From: an uncultured Collinsella sp.
GTDB taxonomy: Bacteria; Actinomycetota; Coriobacteriia; Coriobacteriales; Coriobacteriaceae
NCBI GenBank assembly: GCA_900549195.1
Contig: URNK01000057.1
Span: forward strand, 1-10,095
Direction: 5' to 3'
DNA: 10,095 bases
The first letter of the stretch is position 1. Each line of letters starts with the position of its first letter. The notes under the pieces are model-generated. The model had not been told where the DNA came from. It ran no database searches and saw only the letters and a program-made list of their open reading frames with translations. The translations under genes were made by a program, and so were the position numbers. This document shows, piece by piece, positions 7,942 to 10,095 of this stretch.

Positions 7942-8000
7942 TGTCTAAATCTGTAACAACTATGGTTCAAAAACCGATCCAGATGTTACAGATTGAGATG
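7942..8000. repeat. Palindromic element copy C
   Basis: The left arm TGTCTAAATCTGTAACA (7942-7958) and right arm TGTTACAGATTGAGATG (7984-8000) flank a 25-nt centre. The outer part of the arms is more diverged than in B, while the inner ATCTGTAACA / TGTTACAGAT core is kept. In this copy the centre can itself form a short GGTT/AACC stem. Confidence 0.85.
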
Positions 8001-8073
8001 TTTGGTTGGGACGGTCCATCGGTCAACCAACTACCCTCATCTGTAGCGAGATGTCATACATTTCTTTCTGCAC

Positions 8074-8104
8074 TGGACACCCCCAGGGGGTATGGGTGTA
8101 TAGT
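8074..8104 (+). promoter_or_regulatory. copA promoter with overlapping operator dyads
   Basis: TGGACA (8074-8079) and TATAGT (8099-8104) form a promoter with an unusually long 19-bp spacer. The spacer holds two overlapping dyads: ACCCCCAGGGGGT (8079-8091) and ACACCC/GGGTGT (8077-8082 with 8094-8099). A run of C then G next to GTATGGGT resembles operators of CsoR-type copper repressors. A 19-bp spacer over a dyad is also the hallmark of MerR-type activators such as CueR. The sequence alone does not decide between them, and neither regulator is encoded in the window. Confidence 0.6.
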
Positions 8105-8151
8105 ATCGGCAGGTTAACAATTCCAACACCGAACCACAGAAAGGAGAAGCC

Positions 8152-10047
8152 ATGGCTCAAGATAAGTTCGACGTGGGCGGCATGACATGCGCCGCCTGCC
8201 AGGCGCACGTGGACCGTGCCGTGAGTAAGCTCGACGGCGTCCAAAGCGTCGCGGTCAACCTGCTCGCCGGTTCCATGATGGTCGACTATGACCCCGCGCA
8301 GGTCTCCCCCGACGATATCTGCACCGCCGTCGACCGCGCGGGCTACTCGGCCTCACCTGTCGATGCGGGCACCGGTGCCGCCGGCTCAAGCGAAGGCGCA
8401 CAAGCCAGGTCCGGCGCCGCCCATATGGAGTCGCCGACCAAAAAGTTGGAGGCCGCCGCCTCTGCCATGCGCACCCGCCTCATCATCTCGATCATCTTCC
8501 TCATCCCACTGTTCTACATAGGCATGGGGCACATGCTCGGTTGGCCACTGCCCGGCGTCTTCACCGACCACACCCACAGCATGACGCTCGCGCTCACCGA
8601 GCTCGTCCTGCTCATTCCCATCGTCTACGTCAACGACGCATACTTTATCAACGGGTTTAAATCGCTTACGCACGGCGCGCCTACCATGGACGCCCTTATT
8701 GCCGTGGGCGCCACTGCTTCCATCGCCTGGTCGCTCTACGCCATGTTCATCATGGCCGACCAGCTAGCCGCGGGTCAGGTCCACGAGGCCATGATGACGA
8801 GCATGGACAACCTGTATTTTGAGAGCGCCGGCACAATCCTGTCGCTCGTCACCGTGGGCAAATATCTCGAGACACGCAGCAAATCCAAGACCGGCGGCGC
8901 CATCGAGGCGCTCATCGACTTGGCGCCCAAGACCGCGACCGTCGTGGCAGAGGACGGCACCGAAACCACCGTCGATGTCGACGCCATCCTTCCCGGCCAG
9001 GTCCTGCGCGTGCGCCCCGGCGAGTCCATCCCCGTCGATGGCGTGGTGCTCGAGGGCAGCTCGGCCGTGGACGAGAGCGCGCTCACCGGCGAGTCCATCC
9101 CCGTGGAGAAGACCGCCGGCGACACTGTCAATGCGGCCACGGTCAACCGCACGGGCTCGTTTACCTTCCGCGCCACGCGTGTGGGCGCCGACACGTCGCT
9201 CGCCAAGATTATCCAGCTCGTCGAGGACGCCAACGCCACCAAGGCGCCCATCGCCCGCATGGCCGACAAGGTCGCCGGCGTGTTCGTGCCCGTAGTATTC
9301 GCGATCTCGGCCGTGACCTTTGTGGCGTGGATGGTGCTGACCGGAAGCGTCAACGAAGCGCTTACCTCCGCCGTCGCCGTGCTGGTGATCAGCTGCCCGT
9401 GCGCGCTGGGCCTGGCCACGCCAGTCGCCATTATGGTCGGCACCGGCAAGGGCGCCGAGATGGGCATTCTCTTTAAGAGCGCCGAGGCGCTGGAGAACCT
9501 GCGCAGCGTGGGCACCGTGGTGCTCGATAAGACGGGCACGGTCACCCGCGGCAAGCCTGCCGTGACCGATATCGTGGTAGCCACGCGCGCTGACGGCTCG
9601 CCCGCCATGAGCGAAAAGGCGCTGCTCAAGTTGGCCGCCGCGCTGGAACGCTCAAGCGAGCACCCGCTGGCCGAGGCGATTATGGTCGAATGCGAGACAC
9701 GCGGAATCGTCGCGCGCATGGTCGAGGACTTTACCGCCGTGCCCGGTCGCGGCGTCACAGCACGCGAGGGGCAAAACGCCATCGCCGCCGGCAACGTACG
9801 CCTGATGGACGAGCTGGGCGTTACCGTGCCCGCGGGTCTTGCCGAGCAATTTGCCGCCGAGGGCAAGACGCCGCTGTTCTTTGCCAAGAACGGCGAGCTT
9901 GCCGGCACCATTGCCGTGGCTGACGAGGTCAAGGAGACGAGTGCCGGAGCCATCGCCGCACTGCGCTCGCTTGGCGTCGACGTGCGCATGCTCACCGGCG
10001 ACAACCGAGTCACCGCCGAAGCAATCGCCCGCCGCGTGGGGCTGAGC
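8152..10047 (+). CDS. copA: P1B-type copper-exporting ATPase CopA, 3'-truncated by contig end
   Basis: This inner-membrane pump exports Cu(I) using ATP. The visible 632 residues show an N-terminal heavy-metal domain with GMTCAAC (Cys13, Cys16), six hydrophobic segments (about 108-128, 144-162, 180-202, 217-237, 375-398, 404-430), the actuator loop TGES (312-315), the copper-type CPC (415-417) in the sixth segment, the phosphorylation motif DKTGT (Asp459), the SEHP loop (502-505) and TGDN (615-618). The GDGxNDxP motif and last two membrane helices are missing because the sequence runs into adapter at 10048; family members are usually 700-850 residues. The open frame's last six codons (LSLIHI) are adapter-encoded. 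The ATG follows AAAGGAG. The promoter at 8074-8104 suggests copper control. CPC supports Cu(I) rather than zinc or cadmium; silver is possible. Confidence 0.95.
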
Positions 10048-10095
10048 CTGTCTCTTATACACATCTGACGCTGCCGACGACTCCTTACGTGTAGA
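10048..10095 (+). other. Nextera library adapter (i5 side), not genomic
   Basis: CTGTCTCTTATACACATCT (10048-10066) is the Tn5 mosaic end in reverse complement, followed by the rest of the Nextera read-1 adapter (10067-10080), an eight-base index ctccttac (from memory the reverse complement of S505) and the start of the P5 primer (10089-10095). Genomic sequence ends at 10047. Confidence 0.97.

Larger units (their letters stand above)
7735..8151. other. Intergenic region with tandem palindromes and copA promoter
   Basis: There is no gene here. A GC-rich run (7751-7770) can form only a 5-bp stem and has no U-tail. Three tandem palindromic elements fill 7776-8000. An inverted repeat TTGGTTG/CAACCAA follows (8002-8008 with 8024-8030, 15-nt centre). 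The copA promoter and operator lie at 8074-8104. The leader from there to the ATG is about 40 nt. Confidence 0.7.

Noticed and set aside
7776..8000. CRISPR array
   Set aside because: The repeated parts are long palindrome arms at alternating orientation with an 80-bp period, and the 21-nt spacers resemble each other. CRISPR spacers are unique and repeats are direct.
7776..8000. Integron attC sites
   Set aside because: The size and imperfect symmetry are suggestive, but the RYYYAAC/GTTRRRY core sites are not present, there are no cassette genes between copies and no integrase is in the window.
7866..8117. 83-residue open frame across the palindrome array
   Set aside because: It begins inside copy B, runs through copy C and into the copA promoter, and has no ribosome site or recognisable motif.

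Overview
The window is a 10,095-base assembly contig from a GC-rich bacterium, most likely a gut actinobacterium of the class Coriobacteriia, and Collinsella-like. That placement is an inference. It rests on high GC with GC-rich third codon positions, the mix of families (EFR1-type flavodoxin/ferredoxin, FHA protein plus Ser/Thr kinase with a DUF6273-type C-terminus, RGG-tailed DEAD-box helicase) and resemblance from memory; no database was searched. Both contig ends are Illumina Nextera library adapters (1-44 and 10048-10095), not genome. True genomic sequence is therefore 45-10047, and the last gene is cut by the adapter.

Layout, left to right. Bases 45-379 hold no gene but several hairpins. 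At 380-1141 (minus) is a flavodoxin-fold protein with two 4Fe-4S motifs. The 1142-1758 gap holds that gene's probable promoter with a 12-bp palindrome, a pair of outward-facing inverted 24-bp motifs, a large imperfect hairpin and, at its right end, the intrinsic terminator of the next gene. At 1759-4008 (minus) is a DEAD-box RNA helicase with a very long Arg/Gly-rich tail. The 4009-4515 gap is a divergent promoter region and carries one copy (D) of a palindromic element. At 4516-5478 (plus) is an FHA-domain protein with an unrecognised N-terminal region, followed at 5650-7734 (plus) by a membrane-anchored Ser/Thr-type kinase. The two are separated by a terminator-like structure and a long leader hairpin. 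The 7735-8151 gap carries three tandem copies (A-C) of the same palindrome at about 80-bp spacing, then a copper-type promoter/operator. At 8152-10047 (plus) is a P1B-type copper-exporting ATPase, incomplete at its 3' end.

How the genes fit together. The FHA protein and the kinase look like a two-gene phospho-threonine signalling pair: the kinase writes the phosphate and the FHA domain reads it. The kinase carries a C-terminal domain that is probably outside the membrane. The copper ATPase has its own metal-responsive-looking promoter and is probably regulated separately. The flavodoxin/ferredoxin protein and the helicase are single-gene units.

The most unusual feature is the family of 57-65 nt palindromes: 17-nt arms around a centre of exactly 25 nt, three copies in tandem before copA and a diverged fourth before the FHA gene. 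I do not recognise this element.
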